Shown here piece after piece: positions 41,852-51,132 of a stretch of DNA of 64,000 nucleotides. Numbering within the stretch: the stretch's first letter is position 1; each line of letters begins with the position of its first letter. The notes beneath the pieces were generated by a model that was not told where the DNA came from, did no database searches, and worked only from the letters and a program-made list of their open reading frames with translations. The position numbers and the translations under genes were made by a program. This stretch comes from Hydrogenophaga sp. (GTDB taxonomy: Bacteria; Pseudomonadota; Gammaproteobacteria; Burkholderiales; Burkholderiaceae_C), in assembly GCA_030682835.1 (NCBI GenBank), contig JAUXNG010000063.1, positions 44,094-108,093 on the forward strand, given 5' to 3'.

Positions 41852-41865
41852 TTGACCCATGTCAC
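41852..41865. promoter_or_regulatory. Weak FNR/NnrR-like box upstream of the nos cytochrome gene
   Basis: TTGACCCATGTCAC resembles TTGAT-N4-ATCAA with three differences. It lies in the only AT-rich gap inside the nos cluster, about 77 bases before the cytochrome start, so an internal promoter is possible. Confidence 0.3.
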
Positions 41866-41878
41866 GCGCTGTGGCGCA

Positions 41879-42499
41879 TCAGGGGTGGCTGTGGTGCGCA
41901 TGGGGGGCCAGTTGTTGCAGTGCCGCTGGCAGTCCTTTGCGCAGGGTCTCGGCGTGCAGCCATTCGCCCCCTTCCTGCGCGGCAAAGCGGCGCGCCTGGT
42001 TCAGGGAGGCAAAAGCGGGCAGGTTGCCCGAGCGCATGGGACCCATGCGGCTGGAGCCGTGCACGTACCAGGCGGTGTCGGCCGGTACCCATGCGCCGGT
42101 GTCCAGGTCAGTGACGTACGAGGTCAGAATGGTGTCGGCGCTCTGGCCGGGCGTGTAGCGCGTCACCTGCTGGAGGTAGAGGAACAGGTTCAGGGACGAG
42201 TCGAGGTACTGCACGTCGCCGTTGCTGAAGATCACCTGGGCCGCCCAGCGGCGCTGGCGGGCGGGGTACATGCCGCACACGGGGCAGCGGGCTTGCGCCG
42301 GTACCTCGCGAGGGGCGTCTACCGGCAGGCCAGAGGCGGGGTCGTGGGCGAAGGTGGGTGCTGTCACGCACAGGTCGTCGGGCACCTCTGCCGCCGGGCG
42401 GGACGGTGGGCCGAAGCCGCCGGCCCGGTAAGCCCATGCGGCCAGGCCACCGCTGCCACCGAGCAGCAGCCAGCCCATGACGGTGCGGCGCGAGGACAT
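41879..42499 (-). CDS. NosL-like copper protein, second copy
   Basis: 206-residue exported protein related to NosL. The leader (SSRRTVMGWLLLGGSGGLAAW) is followed by the motif RCPVCGMYPAR, then VIFSNGDVQYLDSSLNLFLYL, and a C-terminal SSRMGPMRSGNLPAF region parallel to the first NosL. CPVCGM is a likely copper(I) site. It is only 10 bases from nosL, suggesting divergence after duplication. The N-terminus is uncertain; an upstream in-frame ATG would overlap nosL. A His-rich tail (LAPHAHHSHP) could also bind metal. Confidence 0.78.
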   Translation of the reverse strand: MSSRRTVMGWLLLGGSGGLAAWAYRAGGFGPPSRPAAEVPDDLCVTAPTFAHDPASGLPVDAPREVPAQARCPVCGMYPARQRRWAAQVIFSNGDVQYLDSSLNLFLYLQQVTRYTPGQSADTILTSYVTDLDTGAWVPADTAWYVHGSSRMGPMRSGNLPAFASLNQARRFAAQEGGEWLHAETLRKGLPAALQQLAPHAHHSHP

Positions 42500-42509
42500 C
42501 AGATGCACA

Positions 42510-43055
42510 TCACATGCGGGTGTCGTGCAGCGCGCCACCGCTCAGGTCGACCAGATCGGGGCGGATGTCGGCAAACCGGACGGCGCGCCCGCCGTGCGCC
42601 TGCACGAAGCTCTGCGCGCCCGCCTCGGTGGCGAAGCTGGCTGCAGTGGGGCCCATGGAGCCGTGGCGCCGGCTGCCGAGCACGTAGACGGCGGTGCGTG
42701 CGTCGATCCAGTGGCCCTGGGGCTGGTCCCAGTCGGCCAGGGCCATGTCCTGCACGTAGGCGCTGATCACGGGGCGGACCTGCTCGGGTGCGACCAGCGT
42801 GGCGAGCAGCTCCATCGAATCGCAGAACCACTGCACCTCGGCCACGTTGGCGTAGCGGATCTGGCCCTTGGGGCCCGGGTAGTCGGCCAGCAGCATGCCG
42901 TCGAGCGAGCAGCTGACCTGTGGGCCGAGTTCGGCTGGAGCGGCTGAAGCGGCGTCACCGCTCTGCCCGCAGCCCAGCAGGCTGAGGGTGGCCAGGCCCG
43001 CGCAGCCGCACAGCAGGCGGCGACGGCTCAGGGGTAGGGTGGAATCGGTGTTCAT
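42510..43055 (-). CDS. nosL: Copper chaperone NosL
   Basis: 181-residue lipoprotein that delivers Cu(I) for assembly of the nitrous oxide reductase CuZ centre. The signal ends in a lipobox (LSLLGCGQ). The motif SCSLDGMLLADYPGPKGQI is the usual NosL copper-site region, and GSMGPTAASF is conserved further on. It overlaps nosY by 4 bases. Confidence 0.9.
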   Translation of the reverse strand: MNTDSTLPLSRRRLLCGCAGLATLSLLGCGQSGDAASAAPAELGPQVSCSLDGMLLADYPGPKGQIRYANVAEVQWFCDSMELLATLVAPEQVRPVISAYVQDMALADWDQPQGHWIDARTAVYVLGSRRHGSMGPTAASFATEAGAQSFVQAHGGRAVRFADIRPDLVDLSGGALHDTRM

Positions 43056-43879
43056 GGTTTGAATCTCCAGGAAGCCAGGGCGAGAGGGACGACGATCCAG
43101 GCCAGCATGGCCGTGGTGAGCCAGCTCAGCTGGCCAAGGGCCGGCGGCAGGATGCTGGCCAGGCCATACAGGCGGCGCACGTCGTCAAGCGAGAACACGT
43201 TGAGGATGCGGAAGATGTCGGCCGGGTTCAGCAGCAGCAGGTAGGCCAGCAGGTCGCCGCCGAACTGGCCGCCGGTGGCCACCAGCAGGCCCAGCAGCAA
43301 CAGGTCGAACACCAGCACCATGGCGAACCACAGCGCAATGGCCAGGCCCGAGGCGCGCGTGCGGTCGCGGGCCAGCACGGACAGCAGCACCGCCAGGCTC
43401 AGGAAGGCCAGGCCCAGCAGCACCGAGCTGATCACGAAACCCCCGTAGTGGTACAGGCCGCCCCAGCTGAAGCGCTGGAACAGCAGCACCGCCACCAGCG
43501 CAAAGCCGGCCACGGTGGACAGCGTCAGCGCACCCGCCAGGCCCAGGTACTTGCCCAGCAGCAGTTCGAGCCGCGTGATGGGCAGGGCCAGCAGCAGGTC
43601 GAGCGAGCCGCGCTCGCGCTCGCCCACGATGGCGTCGAAGCCGAGCAGCAGCGCGATCAGCGGGATCAGGTAGATCACCAGGCTCACCAGGCTGGCAATG
43701 GTCAGCTCGATCGAGCGCGGCCCGATCTGGCCCTGCGCCGCCGAGCCGAAGTAGGTGATGAGCAGCGAGAACACGGTGAACACCAGCGCCACGGCCAGCA
43801 CCCAGCGGTTGCGCAGCCGGTCGCGGAATTCCTTGGCGGCCACGGCCTGAACCTGGCGCCATTGCAGTGAAACAGTCAT
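43052..43879 (-). CDS. nosY: Nitrous oxide reductase maturation ABC permease NosY
   Basis: 275-residue ABC-2 type permease with about six membrane segments, starting MTVSLQWRQVQAVAAKEFRDRLRNRW. Typical elements are ALVFTVFSLLITYFG, LIPLIALLLGFDAIVGERERGSLDLLLALPITR and the C-terminal LSWLTTAMLAWIVVPLALA. With NosF and NosD it forms the transporter that supports CuZ assembly. It overlaps nosF and nosL by 4 bases each. The listed 469-residue ORF extends backward through nosF in the wrong frame. Confidence 0.9.
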   Translation of the reverse strand: MTVSLQWRQVQAVAAKEFRDRLRNRWVLAVALVFTVFSLLITYFGSAAQGQIGPRSIELTIASLVSLVIYLIPLIALLLGFDAIVGERERGSLDLLLALPITRLELLLGKYLGLAGALTLSTVAGFALVAVLLFQRFSWGGLYHYGGFVISSVLLGLAFLSLAVLLSVLARDRTRASGLAIALWFAMVLVFDLLLLGLLVATGGQFGGDLLAYLLLLNPADIFRILNVFSLDDVRRLYGLASILPPALGQLSWLTTAMLAWIVVPLALASWRFKP

Positions 43880-44820
43880 GGGGCTTCCCTCAGGCCGAAA
43901 TACACGTCTTCGAGCGACGGTTCCTGGATCTGCAGATCGCTCAGGCCGGCGCATGCCAGGTGCGCGAGCACCCGCATCTTGTGCTCGCGCGGGCAGCGCA
44001 GTTCCAGCCTGCCGGGCTCGCCCGCCTGCAGGGCCATGTCGACACCGGCGAGCGCTTCTGGCAGCGTGCGGGCCAGCGTCTGCAGCCGTTCGGGCGTGCC
44101 ATGCAGCTGGAACAGCAGGGGCATGCGCGAGCGCTCGCGCAGCGCCTGCACCGAGCCTTGCGCGCAGACGCGGCCGTTGCTGAGCATGGCCAGCGTGTCC
44201 ACACGCTGCTGCAGCTCGGCCAGGATGTGCGAGCTGATCACCAGCGTCACGCCCTGTGCGCGCAGCCGGTCGAGCTGCTCGTAGAAATCGCGGATGGCCG
44301 ACGGGTCGAGTCCAGTGGTGGGCTCGTCGAGCAGCAGCAGCTGCGGGCTGCCCAGCAAGGCCTGGGCAAAACCCAGCCGCTGGCGCATGCCCTTGGAGTA
44401 CTCCCGCACGGCCCGCGCGCCGGCGCGGGTCAGGCCCACGCGGTCGAGCAGCTCGGCGCACTGGGTCTGCGGCGCACCCTTCAGGCGGGCAAAGAAGCGC
44501 AGGGTCTCCAGGCCGGTGAGGTTGTCGTAGAGCACCAGGTTCTCGGGCAGGTAGCCCAGGGTGCGGCGCGTGGCCCGGAAGTCGGGACCATTGACCGCGC
44601 TGCCGTTCACCGTGATGCGTCCCTGGCTGGGCGTGATGAGGCCGAGCACGAGCTTGAACAGCGTGCTCTTGCCCGCGCCGTTGTGGCCGATCAGGCCGAA
44701 GAGCTGGCCGCGCGGCACGCGCAGGGTGACGTTGTCCAGCGCCAGCAGGGGCGCGCGGCGGCTGCCATAGGGTTTTGTGACGCCCTCCAGGTGCAGGGCT
44801 TCAGCGGAAATACTTGTCAC
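43876..44820 (-). CDS. nosF: Nitrous oxide reductase maturation ABC ATPase NosF
   Basis: 314-residue ABC ATPase. Walker A is GHNGAGKST, the signature EYSKGMRQRLGFAQALL, and Walker B LLLLDEPTTGLD, followed by the switch region VISSHILAEL. It drives the NosDFY complex. The start overlaps the nosD 3' end by 20 bases. Sequence and position within nosZRDFYL leave little doubt. Confidence 0.92.
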   Translation of the reverse strand: MTSISAEALHLEGVTKPYGSRRAPLLALDNVTLRVPRGQLFGLIGHNGAGKSTLFKLVLGLITPSQGRITVNGSAVNGPDFRATRRTLGYLPENLVLYDNLTGLETLRFFARLKGAPQTQCAELLDRVGLTRAGARAVREYSKGMRQRLGFAQALLGSPQLLLLDEPTTGLDPSAIRDFYEQLDRLRAQGVTLVISSHILAELQQRVDTLAMLSNGRVCAQGSVQALRERSRMPLLFQLHGTPERLQTLARTLPEALAGVDMALQAGEPGRLELRCPREHKMRVLAHLACAGLSDLQIQEPSLEDVYFGLREAP

Positions 44821-46084
44821 GCCAGGTGCTCCAGTCGGTGTGTGTTGGCGCCATGGCCGGGTGGGGGTCGATCACGCTGGGCACGCGCAGCACCGGGAAC
44901 TGGTGCCCCAGCACGCGCAGGGCCTGCACGGCCGGGCTGCCCAGCAGCAGCTGGATGGACGGGTGGCGCCACTGCAGGCGGTCCACCAGGTCGTTGGCTT
45001 CGTAGGGCAGGTCGCCGATGCCGTTGCCGTCGCGGTCCCAGCCCAGGTAGTTGCTCCAGTGGTTGCCCTGGCCGGGCTGCGGGTGGCCCCAGCGCTCGTC
45101 GCGGGCGCCCACGTAGCGCACCTGTTCGCGGTTGCCGATGAAGTCGTTGCCCACCACCTGGTTGCGCGTGGAGCCGGCCGAGAGGTGCACGCCGACGTGG
45201 TTGTCCACCACCAGGTTGCCGCGCAGGGTGACGTATTCGACGTCGTAGATGAACAGGCCACGGTTGTTGCCGGCGATCACGTTGTTCTCGATCACCGAGT
45301 CCTGCATGGTGCGCAGCATGATGCCGTGGTCGGAATTGCCCCAGGTGCGGTTGCCACGCACCACCTGGTCGCGCACCTCCATCAGGGCCAGACCACCGCG
45401 GTTGTAGTAGCTGTCGTTGTCTTCCCACACGTTGTGGTACGAGTTCATGTAGTGCGCGCCGTAGCGGCTGTGGTGCAGGCGGTTCGACCTGAACTCGGCG
45501 TGGTGCGAGACGTCCACATACAGCGCGTCGCGCACGAAGCTGATGTCGTTGTCGGTGATGCGGGCCCGCTGGGTGTTGTAGAGCTGGATGCCGTTGCCGC
45601 GCTGGGGCGAGTTGAAGTCGCGCAGGCCGGTGATGCGGTTGTGCTCGATGCGCACGTCGTCGGCCTTTTCGATCCACAGACCAAACAGGTTGTAGGTGAG
45701 GTCGCAGCGCCGGACCACGGTGCGGTGCGCGCCGGGCTGGATGTAGATGCCCGCGTGCTGCGCCTTCAGGCTGGTGCCCGAATCGCGCACGATCAGTCCT
45801 TCGATCAGCACATCGGGCGAGGCGACGCGGATGGTGTCTCCCTGCTGGCCACCGCTCAGGGTGGGGCGGTTGATGCCGCGCAGGGTCAAAGGTTTGTCGA
45901 TGCGCAGGTTCACGCGGTAGAAGCCGCGCGCCACCTCCACCACGTCGCCAGCCGCCGCCTGTGCCACCGCGGCCTGGATGTCGCCGCCCGGCTCCACCCG
46001 CCACACGGCGGACCAGGCGGGCAGTGCCAGCGCGAGCCAGCACAGGCCAGCCAGCCAGCGGGACCCGTTGCGCTGCATCGTCAT
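44801..46084 (-). CDS. nosD: Periplasmic copper-assembly protein NosD
   Basis: 427-residue exported right-handed beta-helix protein, the periplasmic part of the NosDFY complex. The signal segment is WLAGLCWLALALPAWSA, and repeated CASH-type rungs follow (IEGLIVRDSGTSL, IEHNRITGLRDF, DNDISFVRDALYVDVSHHAEFRSNRL). The ATG overlaps the nosR stop (ATGA). The 1255-residue ORF in the track is this frame running antisense-free but out of frame through nosR, and is not real beyond 46084. Confidence 0.92.
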   Translation of the reverse strand: MTMQRNGSRWLAGLCWLALALPAWSAVWRVEPGGDIQAAVAQAAAGDVVEVARGFYRVNLRIDKPLTLRGINRPTLSGGQQGDTIRVASPDVLIEGLIVRDSGTSLKAQHAGIYIQPGAHRTVVRRCDLTYNLFGLWIEKADDVRIEHNRITGLRDFNSPQRGNGIQLYNTQRARITDNDISFVRDALYVDVSHHAEFRSNRLHHSRYGAHYMNSYHNVWEDNDSYYNRGGLALMEVRDQVVRGNRTWGNSDHGIMLRTMQDSVIENNVIAGNNRGLFIYDVEYVTLRGNLVVDNHVGVHLSAGSTRNQVVGNDFIGNREQVRYVGARDERWGHPQPGQGNHWSNYLGWDRDGNGIGDLPYEANDLVDRLQWRHPSIQLLLGSPAVQALRVLGHQFPVLRVPSVIDPHPAMAPTHTDWSTWRDKYFR

Positions 46085-48714
46085 GCCAGGTGTCCCAGCG
46101 ACTTGAGCGCCAGGAACAGCGCCGCGCCGATCAGCAGGTTCTTGAAACCCACGTAGCTGAGCATGTCCATCCAGTTCGCCACGCGGTAGTTCGCCTGCCA
46201 CCACGGGCCGTCCTTCACGTAGCGCTTGCCCGCCATGCGGATCAGCACTTCGTACATGCTCCAGCCGAACCACCAGCCAATGATGGCGCTGGCCGAGAGC
46301 TGGCCGTCGGCCCCGAGAACCCAGGCCACGGTGGCCGCCAGGGCCAGCGAGAGCCCGGCGAACTGCAGGGCGCGCTGGGTTTTCCAGCCGTCGCGGCTCC
46401 AGGGCCACAGGTGGTGCTGCGTTTCCTGCCACAGGCCCTTGAAGCCGGTGGCTCGACCACCCGCCCATGGCTCGGCCGGCGGCGTTGGCATGCGCGGGTC
46501 GGGGCCCGGCGCGGCCTTGGCCGAGATGGCCGGCACGGCGTCGATCGGAATGAAGTAGCCGTCGCGCCCGATGGGGGTGATGAGCAGGCCGTCGCGCTCG
46601 CGGCGCTTGCGTTCCCTGGCCAGCGGCGGGCAGCCTTTGGTGTCGGTGTAGAGCACCATGCAGTCCAGGCAGTGCAGGCATTCGCGGTGGTCGATGCGGC
46701 CTGTCGCGTCGATCGCCTGCGCGCCACAGCCCACGGCGCAGGCCTTGCAGCTGTTGCAGTCCTGCTTGCGCTTCAGGCCGAACCAGCGGAAGGTGCTGGG
46801 CATGGCCAGCGAGGCGCCCAGCGGGCAGATGTACTTGCAGTAGGGCCGTTCGATGAACAGCGACAGCCCCAGGATCGCCACCACGAACAGCCCATAGGGC
46901 CAGCTGCGGTTGCTGACGCCGACCAGGAAGGTGGTCTTGAACGGTTCCACCTCGGACAGCACCTCGGCCAGGCCCATGGAGAACATCGACACCACCAGCA
47001 GGCCGAAGAAGATGGCGTATTTCAGCCACTTCAGCTTGTCGTGCACGGCCTGCGGCACCGGCTTCTGCCACCGTTTGAAACCGATCTTGCGGGCGATCTT
47101 GAACAGCGCTTCCGACAGCGAGCCAAAGGGGCACATCCAGCCGCAGAACAGCCCGCGACCGAACAGGAACACCGTGACGATGATGAAGATCCAGAACAGA
47201 AAGATGAACGGGTCCGACAGGAACAGCGACCAGGTCCACTGGAACAGCAGGCTGTGGAACCAGGTCAGCACCTGGGTGATGGAGGGCTGCGCCATCAGGC
47301 CGAAGCCGACCAGCGAGATGGACAGAGCCCAGGCGCTGTACTTGAAGCCGTTGACCGGCCACTTGTTCTTGTGCGTGGACAAGCGGGTGAGGCGTTCGCG
47401 CAGCGCGTAGACCACGGTCACGGCGATCAGCAGCGCGCTGAACAGCGCAATTTCGAGGGCGCGGCTTTTCCAGATGCGAACCCAGGGTGCGTCGGGCTCG
47501 CGCACGACCGGGCGCCCGCCTTGCAGCATCTCGGCGGGCAGCCAGTAACGGGTTTCGAAGACCGCGAAGCTGCGGTGCCCGGTGGCGCGGTCCACCCGGT
47601 TGCCCAGGAAGGCCAGCTTCCAGGGGTATGCGGCCGAAAAGCTCTCCGAACGGACGATGAAAATCGCCGACTCGCTGTACCGCGGTGAGCCCGCTGCCTC
47701 CAGCCCGTAGAGGTTGTACGAGTCCAGGTCGCGGAAGGTGAAGGCGTCCACGCCCTGTTTGACCTGGATGCGGTCGTAGATGCCGCCCCGCACGAAGCCC
47801 GAACCCTTGAAGGACTCGATACCGGCGGTGCGCACCACGAACAGCGCCTGCTCGTTGTCTTTCAAACGCGAACGCAGCGAGGTGTAGCCCGACTTGCCGA
47901 GCAGGCTCCCGCCCAGGTCGGGGTGGTTGAGGTCGCCGAACCAGAGTTCGATGAAAGGCTCGGTGCTGCGCTCCAGGCCGAGCTGCTCGGGCATCACGCG
48001 CACGCGCTGCACGGCGCCGAGTTTCACCAGCTCGTCCCAGCTGTAGGTCCGGCCGATGGTGGCAAATCGGGGAGGATCCCGACGGGTCGGCTCGATGATG
48101 CCCACCTGGCGTGCCACCGCCGAGCCTGAGAGCTGCATCACCTGGTTCTGCGCGATCACCGTCACGGTGGCGCCCGAGATGGCGTCCAGGCCCAGGATGT
48201 TCTCGTCCGGGCGCGAGGGACCTACCTCGATCAGGTCGGTGACGGATTTGCCCAGGTACTGGTCGTTGAACTTGATGAGCACGGATTCTGGAATGCCCAG
48301 CAGCAGGATGGGCTCGGAGTGCTTGAGCACCTTCACGCCGACATAGCGGCCCTGCACATCCATGCCGATCAGGGTGACCACGGGCTTGCCCGAATAGGCC
48401 GGGGTGTCGGTGATGTCGGTCGACAGCATCACGTAGCCGAGCAACTCGCGTTTGCCGGGCTGCTGCGGGTCGGCCGCGCCGTAGGCTTCCACATACGGTG
48501 GCTGGCCTTTGCGCAGTGAAAAATGGGTGGCGCCGGGAAACACATCGGTGCAGGGCACCAGGGCGCACAGATCGGGCGCGGTGGCCAGGTCGGCAGGCAG
48601 TTGCGCCTCGTAGGCCTGGGCCAGTGCCGCACGCGCGCCCAGCAAGGACAAGAAGATCAGGAAAAGCACAGCCAGGACCCGAAGGCTGGCTGTGAACTGG
48701 CGATAGACCGTCAT
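46081..48714 (-). CDS. nosR: Nitrous oxide reductase electron donor/regulator NosR
   Basis: 877-residue membrane flavo-iron-sulfur protein needed for N2O respiration. After the signal segment it has a periplasmic FMN-binding domain with the flavinylation motif ISGATVT. Several membrane helices carry CGWMCPFGS and CKYICPLGA (CxxxCP motifs), then ferredoxin-like cysteines (CNSCKACAVGC, CLHCLDC). About 130 further residues with three hydrophobic stretches follow. The total exceeds the roughly 700-780 residues I expect, because of this C-terminal part. It lies 55 bases after nosZ. Confidence 0.92.
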   Translation of the reverse strand: MTVYRQFTASLRVLAVLFLIFLSLLGARAALAQAYEAQLPADLATAPDLCALVPCTDVFPGATHFSLRKGQPPYVEAYGAADPQQPGKRELLGYVMLSTDITDTPAYSGKPVVTLIGMDVQGRYVGVKVLKHSEPILLLGIPESVLIKFNDQYLGKSVTDLIEVGPSRPDENILGLDAISGATVTVIAQNQVMQLSGSAVARQVGIIEPTRRDPPRFATIGRTYSWDELVKLGAVQRVRVMPEQLGLERSTEPFIELWFGDLNHPDLGGSLLGKSGYTSLRSRLKDNEQALFVVRTAGIESFKGSGFVRGGIYDRIQVKQGVDAFTFRDLDSYNLYGLEAAGSPRYSESAIFIVRSESFSAAYPWKLAFLGNRVDRATGHRSFAVFETRYWLPAEMLQGGRPVVREPDAPWVRIWKSRALEIALFSALLIAVTVVYALRERLTRLSTHKNKWPVNGFKYSAWALSISLVGFGLMAQPSITQVLTWFHSLLFQWTWSLFLSDPFIFLFWIFIIVTVFLFGRGLFCGWMCPFGSLSEALFKIARKIGFKRWQKPVPQAVHDKLKWLKYAIFFGLLVVSMFSMGLAEVLSEVEPFKTTFLVGVSNRSWPYGLFVVAILGLSLFIERPYCKYICPLGASLAMPSTFRWFGLKRKQDCNSCKACAVGCGAQAIDATGRIDHRECLHCLDCMVLYTDTKGCPPLARERKRRERDGLLITPIGRDGYFIPIDAVPAISAKAAPGPDPRMPTPPAEPWAGGRATGFKGLWQETQHHLWPWSRDGWKTQRALQFAGLSLALAATVAWVLGADGQLSASAIIGWWFGWSMYEVLIRMAGKRYVKDGPWWQANYRVANWMDMLSYVGFKNLLIGAALFLALKSLGHLA

Positions 48715-48769
48715 GTTGTTATGTCCTCGGACCGCGTTCCCCTCCCGGAACGGAACGCGGTCACATGCC

Positions 48770-50698
48770 TCAGGCTTCCACGATCATGCGGGTGCGCATT
48801 TCCAGGTGCAGGGCGTGGCAGAAGTGCGTGCAGTAGCACCAGTACACGCCGGGCTCACCGGCGGTGAAGGTCACCGACGCGGTCTCCAGCGGATTCACGA
48901 TGAAGTTCACGTCGTGGTTCGGAATGGCGAAGCCGTGGGTCAGGTCTTCGATCTTGTCCAGGTTGGTCAGGATCAGCGTGACCTCGTCACCCTTCTTCAC
49001 CTTGAACTCGCGCAGGCTGAAGGCCGGCGCCTGCGAAGTCATCTTCACGGTCACCTTCTTGCCGTTGCGGAATACGCCCGACTCCTTCGGGTCCTTGATC
49101 GCGTTCGGGAAGTCGTCCAGGTCGTAGACCTGCTTGGGCTTGACCAGGTCGCGCTTGAAGATGATGAAGTCGTGCGGCTCGCCGCGCACCGGGTGGTCGG
49201 CCAGCAGCACCATCTTCTCGCCCGACATGTCGATGATCTGCTCGTTCTCGGCGTGCAGTGGGCCCACCGGCAGGAAGCGGTCTTTCGAGAACTTGCAGCC
49301 CACGGCCAGGTACTTGCCGTCGGCGGCCACCGTTTCCGATTGCGAGCCGTTGATGTGGCCCGGCTGGTACTGCACGTCCAGGCGGTCGACCACGTACTTG
49401 GCGTTCTTGTCGCCAGCGTGGAACTTGATGGCGGCGTCCACGTTCCACTTCACGATCTGGCTGTCCAGGAACAGCGTGGTGTAGGCGTTGCCGCGGCCGT
49501 CGAAGGCGGTGTGCAGCGGGCCCAGGCCGATCTCGACCTCGGCGACGATGGACGAGTCCAGGTCTTCACGCGTGCCGTCGAACCATTCCAGCACCTTTGC
49601 CAGTTCGATGACGGTGGCGGTGGGCGAGAGCTTGCCGGCGCAGATGAAGTACTTCTGGTCCGGGCTGGCGTTCACGCCGTGCGGGTTCTTCGGCACCGAG
49701 ACATGCGCCGTGAGGGCGGTCTTCGGGTCCTTGTTGGCCGCGTGCGTGCCGTCCACCACGGGCACCTTGGAGCTGCCAATCGTCTTGAATTTGCCGGCCT
49801 TCACCGCCTCTTCGATGCGCGCGATGTTGAAGAAGATGCAGGCGTCGCGCTCGGCGGACATCATGTCCTCGTACTTGGCGCCCATCTCGGTGTTGTACTG
49901 GTTCGAGGCGGCGAGCTTGCCGTCGTACGACGTGGCCACCAGGTCGCAGTTGCCGTCGATCAGCACCTGCCAGCGCACTTCCATGGTCTCGGCGTCGACG
50001 CAGCTGAACAGCGAGCGGTACGTGTCGGCGTCCTCGATGCCGGCGTTGGGCAGCGGAATGCCGAACTCACCGCCGCAGAACACGCGCGTGGTGTAGTTGA
50101 TGGCCGGGTCCACCGGGTCGCGCTTGTCGGGGAAGATGCCGTGGAAGCCCTGCACGTTGGGCAGCTGGGTGATCTTGTCGCAGATGAAGTAATCCAGGCG
50201 GATGCGTGCGATGCGGCTGTTGATCTTGTCGTTGATCCAGGCGTAGCGACCGTCGTAGTTGCCGTCCTTGTAAGAGGCGTGCGTGTGGTGGGTATCGCCC
50301 ACGGTGTAGCGCAGCGCGCCATTGGGCTTGGTGCCCATGATCGCCTTGGACTCGTTGGTGTGGCCCCAGCCCACCAGGGCGTCGGGCACGAAACAGGGAA
50401 TGCGCAGCAGTTCGCGGCCCGAGGGCAGGCCGAGCACGCGCATGTCGCCGGTGTGGCCACCGCTCCAGAGGCCGTAATAGGTGTCGAGCTCGCCGGGCTT
50501 GAGGTGGGTGTCGTTGCCGCTGGCATGGGCGGCGTTCGATGCCACGGCGGGCGCGGCCGTGGGGCCGCTGGCGGCCGGCTGCTTGTCGGTGCAGGCCGCG
50601 GCGCCCAGCGTCAGGCCGGTCAGTGCGGCCGTGTTGAGAAACCGTCGACGCCCCCATGCGGTGGTGTCGTTGCCAGACAAGGTGCTGTCGTTCTTCAT
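48770..50698 (-). CDS. nosZ: Nitrous oxide reductase NosZ, Tat-exported (clade I type)
   Basis: Periplasmic copper enzyme of 642 residues that reduces N2O to N2. The twin-arginine leader (GRRRFLNTAALTG) marks clade I. The C-terminal cupredoxin domain carries the CuA site GVYWCYCTHFCHALHLEM, and CuZ histidines lie in the propeller (for example GLWSGGHTGD, FVPDALVGWGHTNE). It is the second gene of the operon, overlapping a small upstream gene by 4 bases (ATGA), with nosRDFYL following. An FNR-type site upstream of that small gene should give low-oxygen expression. Confidence 0.95.
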   Translation of the reverse strand: MKNDSTLSGNDTTAWGRRRFLNTAALTGLTLGAAACTDKQPAASGPTAAPAVASNAAHASGNDTHLKPGELDTYYGLWSGGHTGDMRVLGLPSGRELLRIPCFVPDALVGWGHTNESKAIMGTKPNGALRYTVGDTHHTHASYKDGNYDGRYAWINDKINSRIARIRLDYFICDKITQLPNVQGFHGIFPDKRDPVDPAINYTTRVFCGGEFGIPLPNAGIEDADTYRSLFSCVDAETMEVRWQVLIDGNCDLVATSYDGKLAASNQYNTEMGAKYEDMMSAERDACIFFNIARIEEAVKAGKFKTIGSSKVPVVDGTHAANKDPKTALTAHVSVPKNPHGVNASPDQKYFICAGKLSPTATVIELAKVLEWFDGTREDLDSSIVAEVEIGLGPLHTAFDGRGNAYTTLFLDSQIVKWNVDAAIKFHAGDKNAKYVVDRLDVQYQPGHINGSQSETVAADGKYLAVGCKFSKDRFLPVGPLHAENEQIIDMSGEKMVLLADHPVRGEPHDFIIFKRDLVKPKQVYDLDDFPNAIKDPKESGVFRNGKKVTVKMTSQAPAFSLREFKVKKGDEVTLILTNLDKIEDLTHGFAIPNHDVNFIVNPLETASVTFTAGEPGVYWCYCTHFCHALHLEMRTRMIVEA

Positions 50699-51081
50699 GT
50701 TGAAACCTTTTGGGTTGTGGTTGGAGTTGCGGTTACGGGAAGGGGCGGGCCCCGCGCGGGTGGCGGCATGGCCTCGGGGGCGGGCGCCACGCGGTGTTCG
50801 CCGCGCAGCACGATCAGGAGAAAGGGGGAGCGGGGCGCAACAACTGCAGCCGCGTCAGGGGCGGGCAGGGCGCAGGGCAGGCACAGGGCACAGTCCGGCG
50901 TGGCGGCCGCCGGGTGCTCGGCGTGGCCGTCAAGGCTGACCCACTTGACGCCGCCGCTGCTGCAGACCAGCACCATGCCGGGTCGGGCCATCAGGGGGGA
51001 TGCCCAGACGAGCACCCAGCACAACAGACAGCACGTCACCCAGCGCCGCCGGGCTTGTGTGGTCTGTACAAATGGAAACAT
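50695..51081 (-). CDS. Small exported cysteine-containing protein (DUF2946-like) at the head of the nos operon
   Basis: 128-residue protein with a hydrophobic leader (WVTCCLLCWVLVWASPLMA). A mid-region is typical of DUF2946-like proteins: MVLVCSSGGVKWVSLDG, HPAAATPDCALCLPC. The CxxCxxC group with nearby histidine could bind copper. The Pro-rich C-terminus is low complexity. It overlaps the nosZ start (ATGA) and lies between the FNR-type box and nosZ, so it is transcribed with the operon. A copper-related role is inference. Confidence 0.7.
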   Translation of the reverse strand: MFPFVQTTQARRRWVTCCLLCWVLVWASPLMARPGMVLVCSSGGVKWVSLDGHAEHPAAATPDCALCLPCALPAPDAAAVVAPRSPFLLIVLRGEHRVAPAPEAMPPPARGPPLPVTATPTTTQKVST

Positions 51082-51132
51082 GGACCGACTATAAGCCGAT
51101 AAGTTTCACTTGAAATGCATGTTTAACGACGT

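Noticed and set aside
46085-48568. Upstream part of the 1255-residue ORF that ends as NosD
   Set aside because: The frame stays open by chance through nosR; NosD starts at 46084 with a signal peptide and an ATGA overlap.
48713-51094. 793-residue plus-strand ORF opposite nosZ
   Set aside because: Complement of nosZ; His/Val/Arg-rich composition typical of antisense frames in GC-rich genes, with no domain pattern.
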